Source: Bryoerythrophyllum caledonicum (taxonomy: Eukaryota; Streptophyta; Bryopsida; Pottiales; Pottiaceae). From it: a DNA stretch of 64,000 nucleotides. Shown piece after piece: positions 9,072 through 19,899 of the stretch; the first letter of the stretch is position 1, and each line of letters begins with the position of its first letter. The translations under genes and the position numbers were made by a program. Location: positions 24,843,105 through 24,907,104 of the forward strand of contig OZ020523.1 of the NCBI GenBank assembly GCA_963971425.1. The letters run 5' to 3'. The notes beneath the pieces were generated by a model. That model worked only from the letters and a program-made list of their open reading frames with translations, searched no databases and was not told the origin of the DNA.

Positions 9072-11646
9072 TTGAAGATGGAAGATCGCTCATACGCTCA
9101 TGTTGTCCGAGTTCCACCTACCTTGCCTCTAGGTGTTGCTGCATGTGATGGAATTCCTTGCGCGTCGTGGTTCTCAAAGAGCGTGATCCTTAGAAACACA
9201 TCTGGGGCTGATGTTGGAATTGGACTTTGCGAGAGTGTTGATTCTGGATTTGTTCCTGAAACTGGTGGTCGGCCACTTGGAGATGATCATGTTGCAATTC
9301 TAATCGCTGAATGCTTAGACGAGATTGAAATTCCATTGAATTGGATGTTTGCCCTTCGAGCGTGGCCAACTCGACAGGTCTTTCTTTGCAACGTCAGTTT
9401 GTATAACCAAGAGCACACTAGCATTTACAATACAGCTCTTTAGGTATTTCGTCGCGGACCAAGAGTAGGCGTTCGACAATACAAAATCACTCGTCACAGG
9501 GTAGAGGGTCCTTCCCCACCAAAGAAGGAGTACTTCTTACTTCACAATCGATCAACTCTATTGCGAGCACCGTCTGTTGTCCAAGAAATTGTACTCAACG
9601 ATTTCCACGGTGTTCTATTTCTGTGCTTCGCTCCCAAGTTTACCGTGACATTGGAGGTGTTTTCTTTCAGAAATATGTCTGACTTGATGTACACAGGCAG
9701 ATCCACATGGATTCCAATGGCAACAATGTGGTGATGCTTGATGGAATTGATGTATGCCAAAATGCATGGTGTACTATCATGGGGGCTAGCCGAGCCACAT
9801 TCTACCGGTACAAACGAGAGGCAAAGGACGGGATGCGGGCGGGGGCACACGGCAATACTGGTACATAGAAACCCCGGACTCATACTCTACAGGCAATTGC
9901 TACTCTGCATGATATACTTGATGATGCTGCTGATCACAGTCCTAATAAGACTACTACACTTGGCACTGGGGAGAAGGTGGTCTCAAAACACCTGCTTGCC
10001 TCTTTTCAATGGAGTGGAGTGTTGCCCAAAGTGAATGAGGTGAATTCAAGATTTGGCCTCAAACCAATATCTTTGTCTGGTCTTAGTCGAATTTGGAGCT
10101 CTGAATTTGAACAATATTCTACCAAGAAGCCTGGTGACAACTTTGCTCGCTGTGGAAGATGCGACCAACTCAAGCAATTAAAGAAGGCTTGTACACGGGG
10201 GTCCTCCTCATACAAAATGTGGGAAGTCAAATTGCATTTACATCAGGCCTCTCAACAGACTCAAACCACACTGTTGGATCCATTGCGAAGTTACTTAGAG
10301 AGTCCACCGGCGTATTCTTCTCGTGAATTATTTACGGGAGGAAGAGCTTCTCCTCTCTCTCAAGCTGGGCTTGCGGATGCTAACGTGTGTCTAGGATCCC
10401 TTACTGCTCTACCGGTTGAACCTGTTCATGCGAAACAATTACCACCAATTCTCCAAATGCAGTTGGATAATGCCATAGGGGACAATAAAAATAGATTTGT
10501 GTTTGTTTTTTTTTCCTCCTCGTTCATTTGGGTATTTTCTGTGAAGTGTATGTCAACTTCTTACTTGTTGGTCATACACACGAGGATATTGATGCAATGT
10601 TTGGGAGATGGAGTTCCAAACTCAAGTCAAATAGCTATCCAAGAATTCCACTCTTGATGAAATCATTCATGGATGCTGAGAAAATGCCGGTTATTCCACA
10701 CCTCATTGAAGAGGTGCCCGATTTCAAGGGCTTTTTAGAAGGATATTTGTGCATTGGCAAAGAGGCCCTTACGGGTCACACGAAGGGCCAACAATTCAAG
10801 TTCTACAAGGGCTGAGATGGATTGCCAAAGATGCAGTACAAAGTTCTTTGTACAGATAGGGATTGGTTGCCCGAGGAGGATGGAGGAATCCAGCTGTGGA
10901 AAGTGACGGCAGATGGTATGCCAATTTTGCCTCGTGGTCAGCCGCTTCCTCTCATTCCGCGACGTCATGAGAATTATGATGAGGTTTTGAAGGGTATCTC
11001 TGGGTTTCTAAGTCTTTGAGAATCTATGGCTAACGAGGATCTCTCGGGTGAATATAGGAGGAAGAACGAGAATATTATGTATTATTGGAGAGGTGTTAAG
11101 GCTGCCCTCAAGGGGCCTTTGGAAGAATCGTCTCTCCTACGAGAGGGATTCTGGCCTCTATCTAGATATGCTCCATCTATGGTGGATAAATATGAGATTG
11201 ATGGGTCGTTGAGGGAGGAGTATGCAGAGGACCCTCCATTCATTGGACAACGACGTCATTGTCCCCCTCCATTGTTTCGGGTTGGTAGAGATGTGTACGA
11301 GGGCTATATACTTGCGGTGCGTTCAACTGATGGGGATTTGCGCCCATTTTGGATTGCCTTGGCGTTGACTAATCCACATCCGGATCGTGAACATTCTCAT
11401 GAGATTAAAGTGCAATACTTCAAACTTGCATCCCAACGTCATGTGGACTTGGAAACGTACGAAGGGTGGGATTCTAATTATGGGAATAATTGGGTTGAAG
11501 AAATTGAATCTGAACCAATCTGGGTGTATACAGATTGTATTTTAACGGCTTGGAAGCCTAGGTTGCGTGGAAACACAAGCTCTTCTAGATTAAGAATTCC
11601 AAAATCACAGGTGGACATAATCAAGGCATCTTTAGCTGAATTATAG
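9072..11646 (+). pseudogene. DUF7869-type transposase-like pseudogene (E0 copy)
   Basis: This is clearly homologous along its length to the intact 937-aa protein at 35610-38423, starting MKMEDRSYAH and ending at the same C-terminal IIKASLAEL. It is dead. There is a stop (TAG replacing Lys) at about 9441, further stops near 9681 and 9866, a TGA at 10813-10815, another near 11018, and a frameshift near 10510 just after the DNAIGDNKN motif. A deletion of about 240 bp at about 10260, between short GACTC matches, removes some 80 residues including the IHDKMDH motif that carries the presumed first catalytic Asp. The HTH segment and the GHTHEDID motif are still legible. Confidence 0.9.
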
Positions 11647-12506
11647 ATTTCAACGGAGTTTGTGGTTTTTGGGGACTGGAGTTATTTTACCAATATAAAA
11701 TAGGTGGGGGTGCATGTACTTATTTGATTTCTTGTTCTTCCGTACTGGATATTCTATTAAGTATGTACAGGATGGAATTGTAGACTTTGATTGTGCGCAT
11801 AGCATACTAAATAATTAAATATGTAGATAGAATTTGATTAGTGTTTGTAGTTCCATATAGTGATGTAATGGGTTGCTTTTAATATTATACAACAGAGGCG
11901 GGAGTTTTATTACAATATTGATGTATATATGGCGGTCCACATTGTGAGTGTCATTAATTGTATATTTATCTTTGATGCATCGATACTTTCTATTGATAGC
12001 AATTATTGAATGGATTGCTACAACACATGCTTACTTTTCAATGCTAGGTATTTCAATGACCTTGTTGTTTGGAAATAGTATAACCTCCTCAAATTGATAA
12101 TTATTTTTCTTCCAACTGAAATGTATGCATTTAGGTGGAATTTAAATGAGTGTATATGTGTACCCCAAACCAATTTTGTTCCCCTCAAAGGGGTTATCAA
12201 ATTTACTACCGCTTATATTTATATGGAGAAATTTTATCCTTGCAATGGTTTTTTATCGGATGTTCTAGTTTTTCTTAGGTAATATGCTCCATATCTTGGT
12301 ACATTTTAAGCTATTCACTATAATCGTTACACACCCAATTAAATATGATATTCAATTTCATACAAAATGAATTCAACAATCCATGATTTGGTGCGATTAT
12401 TTAGCATTTTCAATCGAGATTGAGTCTCAATTTAGTACATAGTCTCAAATTAATGAATTTAATAACTGACTAAAATTAGATACCATGATAAATTTAGACT
12501 CCAAAA
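11647..12506. other. E0 3' flank of the DUF7869 gene, non-coding
   Basis: AT-rich, no ORF. The last ~120 bases carry TGAGTCTCA and AGTCTCAAATTAATGAA, which match, in inverse orientation, the subterminal GAGAC-containing sequence of E1 (14114-14210) and E2 (34876-34970). Confidence 0.6.
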
Positions 12507-12532
12507 TGTCCCATTTTAATGAATATGGTGTT
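12507..12532 (-). repeat. TIR of E0 (DUF7869-side end)
   Basis: Read outward-in on the minus strand it begins AACACCATATTCATTAAAAT and continues to 26 bp with one mismatch to the E1/E2 consensus (GGGACA for GAGACA). The flank beginning TTTAAG at 12533 does not match the flank of any other copy, which fixes the end of the element at 12532. Confidence 0.88.
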
Positions 12533-12889
12533 TTTAAGTGATTTTACAAATATCACAGATGTGATAAAAACCCTAGTTTATGTAATTCATTAAAAAAAAA
12601 TCATACCAGTGTCGGGCGGTCTGTAGACGTGATCCAGTTGATTCAGTTTCATATCCATAGACATATTTGCTAATTTTGTGTACGCTCAACGTCAATAATA
12701 AGTATGATGAAAAATTGAAAAAAAAGATGATTTACATTCCAAAGACAAACCCTCAGTCATCCAAACCCTAAAGAAAACTACAAGACCTGGAAATGAAAGG
12801 CGCTCACACCAAGAGCTCAAATCCAGCAAATCCCTGCTTTTGAAATTTTTTACTCATGTGAAGAACACAACCCACAATCTTTGCAGCAT

Positions 12890-13200
12890 TGACCTACAAG
12901 TGAGTGCATCGATGAAAGGAGAGAAACAAAAGCAAACATAGTCAAGCCTTGAACACAAGTGAGTGCATCAATGAAAGGAAAGAAACAAAAGCAAACAGAG
13001 TCAAGCCTTGAATACAAGTGAGTGCATCGAATCTGAAAGGAGAGAAACAAAAGCAAACAGAGTCAAGCCTTGAATACAAGTGAGTGCATCGAATCTGAAA
13101 GGAGAGAAACAAAAGCAAACAGAGTCAAGCCTTGAATACAAGTGAGTGCATCAATGAAAGGAGAGAAACAAAAGCAAACAGAGTTAAGCCTTGAACCCAA
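12890..13200. repeat. About 61-63-bp minisatellite, five copies
   Basis: Units start at about 12898, 12957, 13015, 13078 and 13141, each containing AGTGAGTGCATC and AGAAACAAAAGCAAACAGAG. Copies differ by a short indel (ATCAATG versus ATCGAATCTG). No coding role is apparent. It lies in the spacer between E0 and the Tc1-like element. Confidence 0.88.
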
Positions 13201-13857
13201 ATCTAAGCTCACCCCTAATTAAGTTCATGCAACCTTAAACCATAGTCTAAGCTTAGGAATGTCCTGCTCAACTCATTTGGAGCTACTAATCAGGATGACC
13301 TACTGTCTAATACCTAGTTTGGAAATTACTATAACCCTAAACCACACTAATTTTGAGCCATTGTCAAGCATACAGTGACTCAAAATATTGAGTCAATGTT
13401 TCAATTTGTCAACTTTAGAAAGCAATATTTGGCATTCTAGAAGCTATCTAATTTTAGAAACTGTGATAATTTGAAGATTTTTTTATGTAGATTCATGCTA
13501 CAAACCCTAATCTCACTACAGGTGGTCGAATTTGAGAGAGAGAGTAGGAAGAGAGGCGGCCTTTATAGACTCAGTTTTTTGAGCAGTTTTGAAGCAACTT
13601 GTGATGAGTGAAACTTTGTCAATTTTGATCAATTTTGAGTGAATTTTTTTGTAAGTGGTGTTCATATGAGGGCGTACAAGGTTTCTAGTGTGTCTAGAGA
13701 AGTTGTGAGGCACAATGAGGCCAATTTCAAACGAAAAAGAGTTGAACGTAGTTGTGCTTTTGTAGAAGAATTTCAGCAGTAGAAAAGTAGCACAAGCGGT
13801 GGGATTGTCGTAGTCTACGGTGAATAGGATTAGAAATAAATGCTTTGAAAACATTGA

Positions 13858-14087
13858 CATGTAAAAAGGAGGGCGTCCAAAGGCTCTCAAGAGTTATGAG
13901 AAGAGATTTGTTGTACGTTCGATGACTATAGGTAGGTTGGAGAATGTAGTTCAAGCAACGAGAGCACTCAAGATTGAGACAGGAGTGGATGTTTGTATTG
14001 AAACAATGAGAAATGCCTTGAGAGACGCAGGTTTGAGGGCAACAGAGAAGGTTTCCAAGCCAGCTTTGTCTGCGAAGAATGTAAAAG
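13858..14087 (+). pseudogene. Tc1-like transposase, N-terminal HTH part
   Basis: In frame, the sequence reads KGGRPKALKSYEKRFVVRSM, then a helical region and the linker KPALSAKNVK. This is the usual order of a Tc1 paired-like DNA-binding region: a GRP box followed by the second HTH (IETGVDVCIETMRNALRDAG). The frame stops at 14087 because E1 begins at 14088. Its continuation is at 62862 (DRLAFVE). Upstream, the first HTH is present only as a frame-broken remnant (about 13720-13850). Confidence 0.82.
14084..14087. repeat. Target-site duplication AAAG (left, E1)
   Basis: AAAG directly precedes E1 and is repeated at 62858-62861. One copy belongs to the Tc1 codons for Val-Lys-Asp. Confidence 0.85.
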
Positions 14088-14113
14088 AACGCCATATTCA
14101 TTAAAATGAGACA
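14088..14113 (+). repeat. Left TIR of E1
   Basis: Begins AACGCCATATTCATTAAAAT and differs from the E2 TIR only by G for A at position 4. It is followed by a subterminal inverted pair TGAGAC...GTCTCA (14108-14125) and two more TGAGAC near 14175 and 14200. Confidence 0.92.
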
Positions 14114-14962
14114 TTTCAAAGTCTCATTTTAACATGGTGCCTAATTTTAGGCATTTCATTATTTCATTAATTTGAGACTATGTATTAAATTGAGACTCAA
14201 ACTCTTTTCAAAATCTTGAAGAATCCGGACATATCATAGATTGTTGAATAATTTTTGTATCTAATTGAGTAGGCCATTTAATATGATTTTGTGTGTAAAG
14301 ATATTAGAGTATCAAAAAATATATTTAGATATGGAGCATATTATTTAAGGAAAAATAATACACCATGAAAAAAATTGCATAGCGAGAATAAACTTGACCT
14401 CATGAAAACACATGCAACACTGAATTTTAGGAACCCTAATAGGACTCAAAATTGGACTAAAACACACATATACACTCATTCACCAACCACCTAGAATGCA
14501 TATCTTCACATTTTGAAGAGAAATATTTTCAAATTTCAAAAGCTTATACAACTTCTAGCCAAAATGGTCATTGAGAAGATAACATATATTGTAGCAATTC
14601 ATTAAGAACTTACTATTAAAAGGAAATATCAAAGCATCAAGGATAAATGCACAATCAATCGCAGTGACAATGTGGACCAAGGTTCATTTGTCACCAATGT
14701 AACAAAATAATAGGAACGTTCTATATTATGGAAAGCAACACAATACATCACTTGATGAAACAACAACTTGTTATCAAATTTTGTCTGCAAATATGCTACG
14801 CATGCAACAGTCTACAATTGCATCACATATTAGATACATTGAGTTTGTTACAAGCCTTAAAAGGATATTCCATCCAAGGGCAAAACAAATTCAAATAACC
14901 ACACGTACTTCCACCAATTTCATATTGGGGAATAACTTCAATCCACAAAAACCCGTTGAAAT
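14114..14962. other. E1 3' flank of the DUF7869 gene
   Basis: Non-coding and AT-rich. It is homologous to 34876-35609 of E2: shared stretches include CATCAAGGATAAATGCACAAT at about 14637 and 35279, and AATATGCTACGC at about 14792 and 35434. It is probably the 3' UTR plus subterminal region of the transposase gene. Confidence 0.7.
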
Positions 14963-17775
14963 CTAATAATCAGCTAAAGATGCCTTGATGATGTCCACCT
15001 GTGATTTTGGAATTTTGGGTCTAGACGAGCTCAAGCTCCCACGCAACCTAGGTTTCCACGCAGTTATAATACAATTTGTATACACCCACGTTGGTTCAGA
15101 TTCAGTTTCTTCGACCCAATTATTCCCATGACTAGAATCCCACCCTTCGTATGTGTCCGGACTCACATGACGCATGGATGCAGGTTTGTAGTATTGCACT
15201 TTAATCTCGTGAGAATGTTCACCATCTGGATGCGGATTTGTCAATGCTAAGGCAATCCAAAATGGGCGGAAATCTCCATCAGTAGGACGTATCGCAAGTA
15301 AATAGCCCTCCTACACATCTCTACCAACCCGAAACGATGGAGGGGGACAATGATGTCGTTGTCCAATGAATGGGGGGCCTTCTGCGTAATCCTCTCTCAA
15401 TGTACCGTCAATCTCAAATTCATCCACCATCGATGGTGCGTATCTAGATAGTGGCCAAAATCCCGTTCGTAGGGAAGGCAATTCTTCCAATGGCACGTCG
15501 AGAGCAGCCTTAACACCCCTCCAATAGTACATAATATGTTCATTCTTCCTCCTGTATTCACCCGAGAGATCCTTGTTTGCCATAGACTCCCAGAGACTTA
15601 GAAACCCAGAGATGCCCTTTATAACCTCATCATAATTCTCATGACGTTGCGGAATGAGGGGAAGTGGCTCTCCACGAGGCAATATTGGCCTACCATCCGC
15701 CGCCACCTTTCATAGTTGAATTCCTCCATTCTCTATTGGCAACCAATCCCTATCTGTGCAAAGCAGTTTGTACTGCATCTTGGGCAAACCATCGGAGTCC
15801 TTGTAAAACTTGAATTGTTGGCCCTTTGTATGACCTGTAAGGGCCTCCTTGCCAACACACAAATAGCCTTCTAAAAGCCCTTGAAGTCAAGCACATCTTC
15901 AATGAGGTGTGGAATAACTGGCTTCTCCTCACCATCCATGAATGATTTCATCAAGAGTGGGATCGTTGGATAGCTATTTGACTTAAGTTTGGTACTCCAT
16001 CTTCCAAACATTGCATCAATATCTTCGTGGGTATGACCAACAAGCAAGAAGTTGACGTACACTTCACGGAAAATACCCATATGAACAAGGAGGGAGAAGA
16101 AAGCAAACAAATATTTATTCTTATTGTCCCCTGTGGCATTATCCAACTGCATCTGGAGAATTGGCCGCAATTGTTTGGCAGGAATAGGTTCAGCTGGTTG
16201 AACTGCAAGGGATCCAAAACACATAATAGCATCTGCAAGCACTGCCTCAAAGAGAGGAGAAGCTCTCCCTCTTGCAAATAATTGACGAGAGGAATACACG
16301 GGTGGTCTCTCTAAGTCCCGAAGTAACTTAGCAATGGATCCAACTGTGTGATTCGAGTCGGTGGGAAAGATGTCAAGACTATAATGTGCATAGCGGACAT
16401 CTCCATGTCCATGCGCAATCATCCCTGTTACAGCCACAGGAAGTTTCATGAAAGACTCCGTTGCTTTATTCTTATGAGAAAAATGGGGAGATGCGGTTTT
16501 GTTGTGGTCCATTTTATCATGAATGATGCACACAACCTCATCTGGATTTTCCTCTGAGTTCTTTCGGTTGCCATAATATAGGATACGATGAGTCTGTTGG
16601 GAGGCTTGATGTAACTGTAATTTGACTTCCCACATGTGATATGCGGAGGATCCTCGCGTAGTAGCCTTCTTCAATTGCTTAAGTTGGTCGCATCTCCCAC
16701 AACGAGCAAAGTTGTCACCAGGCTTCTTAGTGGAGAATTGTTCAAATTCAGAGCTTCGAATTCGACTAAGACCTGATAAGGATACTGGTTTGAGGCCAAA
16801 CCTAGCATTCACCGCATTCACTTTGGGTAGCACTACACTCCACTGAAAGGATGATGGAAGATGTTTTGAGATGACCTTCTCCCCACTGCCAAGTGTAGTA
16901 GTCTTATTAGGACTATGATCGGCAGCATCGTCAAGTATGTTGTACAAAGTAGCAATTGCCTGTAGAGTATGAGTGCGGGGCTTCTTTGTGCCACTATTGC
17001 CATGTGGCCCCGCTCGAACTTCATCCTTTGCGTCACTTTTGTACCGGTAGAATGTAGCTCGGCTAACCCCCATGATAGTACACCATGCATCTTGGCAAAT
17101 ATCAATTCCATCAAGCGTCACCACACGGTTTCCATTGGAATCCATGTGCATCTGCCTATGCACATAAAGCAAAACATGTTTCCAAAAATAAACACCTCCA
17201 AAGTCATGGTAAATTTGAGAGCGAAGTATTGAAATTGTACATCGTGGAAATCGTTGCGTACAATTTCTCGGACAACAGACGATGCTTGCCACAGAGTTAA
17301 TCGACTGTGCAGTGAGGAGGACTTTCTTATGCGATGGGGAATGATGCTCTGCCCTTTGACGACTGCTTTCATACTGTCGAACACCAACTCTTGGTCCGCG
17401 ACGAAATACTTTAAGAGCAGCATTGTAAATGCTCGTTTGCTCTTGGTCATACAAACTCACATTACGAAGGAAGATGTATAGAATTGGCCATGCTTGGAGA
17501 GCGAATATCCAATTCAGAGGAATGTCATCCTCATTTAAGGACTCGGCAATCATAACCGCAACATGATCACTTCCAAGTGGTGGACCTCCAGTTTTAGGAA
17601 AAAAACCAGAATCAACACTCTGGCAGAGGCCAATTCCAACATCAGCGCCTGATAAGTTTCGAAGGACAACGCGCTTTGAAAACCAAGACGCTCGAGGAAT
17701 ACCCTTACATGCAGCAACACCTGGAGGCAAGGTTGGTCGCACTTGAAAACCGCTATCAAATGACGCTTCTTCCAT
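14963..17775 (-). pseudogene. DUF7869-type transposase-like pseudogene (E1 copy)
   Basis: Collinear with the intact E2 protein from its N-terminus to the C-terminal SLADY. The first 634 codons (17775-15871) are open and contain the CCPRNC segment, the HTH (IMGVSRATFYRYK), the CGRCDQ pair, IHDKMDHNK, LDNATGDNKN and GHTHEDIDAMFG, so the whole DDE-like core is preserved. The frame is then lost just after DFKGF (about 15880). Homology continues in other frames at 15706-15311 and 15244-14963, with a stop near 15310. Lesions are thus confined to the last third. Two adjacent palindrome arrays flank this gene's leader and the divergent locus, as in E2. Confidence 0.92.
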
Positions 17776-18149
17776 CTACAACAGATCACATTCGAAGGGA
17801 TCAAAGAATGGTTAACCAGTTGTATGAAAAGATGTCAGAAGACAGTTTGAATAAAAAGGGAATACACAGAACAAAATACCGGTTATCAATGACTCGAAAA
17901 TAACCCCTTATCAATTGTACCTTCAAATGAGTTCCAATGGCATTTATGTCCTACTCAACTCTAGGACAACAACAGACATAGAAATTGTTCTCCAAAAAAA
18001 CAATCAAAATATATATAATACATAGAAAATATTGTGGTCATCACAACTTCCGCAAAAATGTTGTTGCCTAAAAACATCATAATAGACACAGAAAAGCCTA
18101 GAATATCTCATCAATGATATTATTCTCTTCTTAATCAGGACGCTTTAAA

Positions 18150-19310
18150 TTATCCTCGACGCGAGGATAATCTGTAAAGAATGTGTACACACAGAGTCGA
18201 TCAAAATTGACAATACCAGTGCAAAACCAAAGTCAAGATAAATCTGATCAAAACCTTCGTCATGCAATATTGGATAAGAAGGTTGAATCCAGTTATCCTC
18301 GAGTCGAGGATAACCAAAACAAAATTTCCGTAGGAAACTAAAAACATCCAATAAAGTTATCCTCGGCATGAGAAAATCCAAAAAATAATATTCCAATCTC
18401 ATTGATTCAAGGATTATAAAACAGTCATCATTCTTTTGGACTAAATGAGAATGTCTCTGATATTTTGGATTTTTATTTTTGAAAAGTAATTGGTTGAGAG
18501 GAGATATCTTCGAGCCGAGGATAACTAACATGTTTACTAAATACTCTGATACCCAATCGTCAGTGTAGACATAATTTATCACGTGTGGTAAAGTATGATT
18601 TTACTTAAGTTTTATCCTCAAGTCGAGGATAAACGTGATGAAATTGTCACTAACTAGACACTTACAAGCTGACTGAAATCATCACAATTTATACAGAAAG
18701 GTCTGGAATATCTCATCAATGATATAATACTTCTCTCAATTAGGACACTCCCAATTATCCTCGACTCGAGGATAATCTATGAATATTATGTGCACAGAGA
18801 TTCTATCAAATTCGACAAAGAAGCATAGCCATAGTAAAGATAAATCTATATTTTACTTTCGTCATGCAATTTGTGTATCAAAAGGATGAATGCAGTTATC
18901 CTCGAGTCGAGGATATTCACAGAAGTATATGTGTAGGAATCTATTCCATCCAATAAATTATATCCTCACCAGGAGAATATCCTTAAAATATAGATAGATT
19001 AGAGGAAATTACAAACAGTCATTATTATTCTGAATAGAATGAGTGTGTCTGTAATTTTTAGATTTTTGATTTCTGAATAGCAATAAATTGAATTCAGTTA
19101 TCCTCGACCCGAGGATAACTTACATGTCTAAAAAATTTCTCATTTCCAATTATGAGTAATAACATAATTACTCACGTGTGGAAAAGTATGATTTAACTCA
19201 AGTTGCATCCTCGAGTCGAGGATATATGTGATGAAAATTTTACTAACTAGATAGTTACGTAACCCTCTCATACAATCACGTGAAATATTGGTATCCTTGA
19301 CCCGAAGATA
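18150..19310. repeat. Palindrome array beside the E1 DUF7869 gene (about 11 copies)
   Basis: Copies of TATCCTCGASTCGAGGATA and variants lie at about 18150, 18293, 18357, 18506, 18612, 18755, 18896, 18961, 19100, 19207 and 19292. The copies at 18755 and 18896 are perfect or nearly so; those at 18357 and 18961 are strongly decayed. The surrounding sequence is itself a diverged duplication: about 18120-18660 and 18700-19250 share the motif order AATATCTCATCAATGATAT, palindrome, GTCATGCAAT, palindrome. Confidence 0.92.
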
Positions 19311-19771
19311 ACAATTTCAACACACACAATACTCACGGAGGATTGCAATGCTACAGTGGTCCTGAAATTTTCGGGACATTTTGTAAGGAGATCACTCTCT
19401 ATGCACTTCACACCATAAACGGAAGTCCAACAACACAACTGTAATAAACATAATGCCTTCGGCCGCAACAAGGAGAGCACACAAGAAGCGCCCCACAGAT
19501 CAATGTTCTGTGTGACAATGGCATACTATAGGAGAATATGAATCTAGCCAACGTACAAGAAACACAGTCGCACACAGTTACACTTCTACATAAAATCCTA
19601 AGTCAACAATATCGACGAATACAATATCTTACTCCGAAGAAGGAGAAGCTTGATGCACGAACAAGGGAACCGAGGTGATGCTGATATGTTTAGAGAGGAG
19701 AGAGTACGAAATGACACTCTTGAACTGAGTATGAAAGTCATGAGCGGAGCTGTGCATGAAAACCGGAGGTG
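19311..19771. other. Presumed leader of the E1 DUF7869 gene
   Basis: No ORF of substance. It holds TGCTACAGTGGTCCT, the counterpart of TGCTACAGTGATCAT in E2 (39409). The antisense frames here are not protein-like. Confidence 0.4.
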
Positions 19772-19796
19772 GGCGGGAAAGGAAATTTTCAACGGC
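19772..19796 (-). promoter_or_regulatory. Candidate E2F and MSA sites upstream of the E1 DUF7869 gene
   Basis: TTTCCCGCC (minus strand, 19772-19780) matches the plant E2F consensus. CAACGGC at 19790-19796 matches the core of the mitosis-specific MSA element. The same pair occurs at the corresponding place in E2 (39881-39927), about 1.5-2 kb upstream of the ATG and beyond the palindrome array. The array would then lie in a leader or leader intron. The promoter assignment is inference. Confidence 0.5.
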
Positions 19797-19899
19797 AACA
19801 TTTTTTGGAGGGAAAAAAATTATACTTTATTGGTGTCACTACTTTTCAGCTGACGAAGAGCATTTCTCGGTATCAGGGTCACACTAATTTAGAAAGCTA

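Larger units (their letters stand above)
8161..12532 (+). mobile_element. E0: partial giant TIR element (DUF7869 half only)
   Basis: Contains, in order, a palindrome array, a broken DUF7869 gene on the plus strand, its 3' flank and a TIR at 12507-12532 that matches the E1 and E2 TIRs with one mismatch. It lies in the opposite orientation to E1 and E2. The partner half (ParB-like/FCP1-like locus on the minus strand, then the far TIR) is not found between 1 and 8160, so E0 is truncated, rearranged or replaced there. The 8161 limit is simply the first palindrome. Confidence 0.8.
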
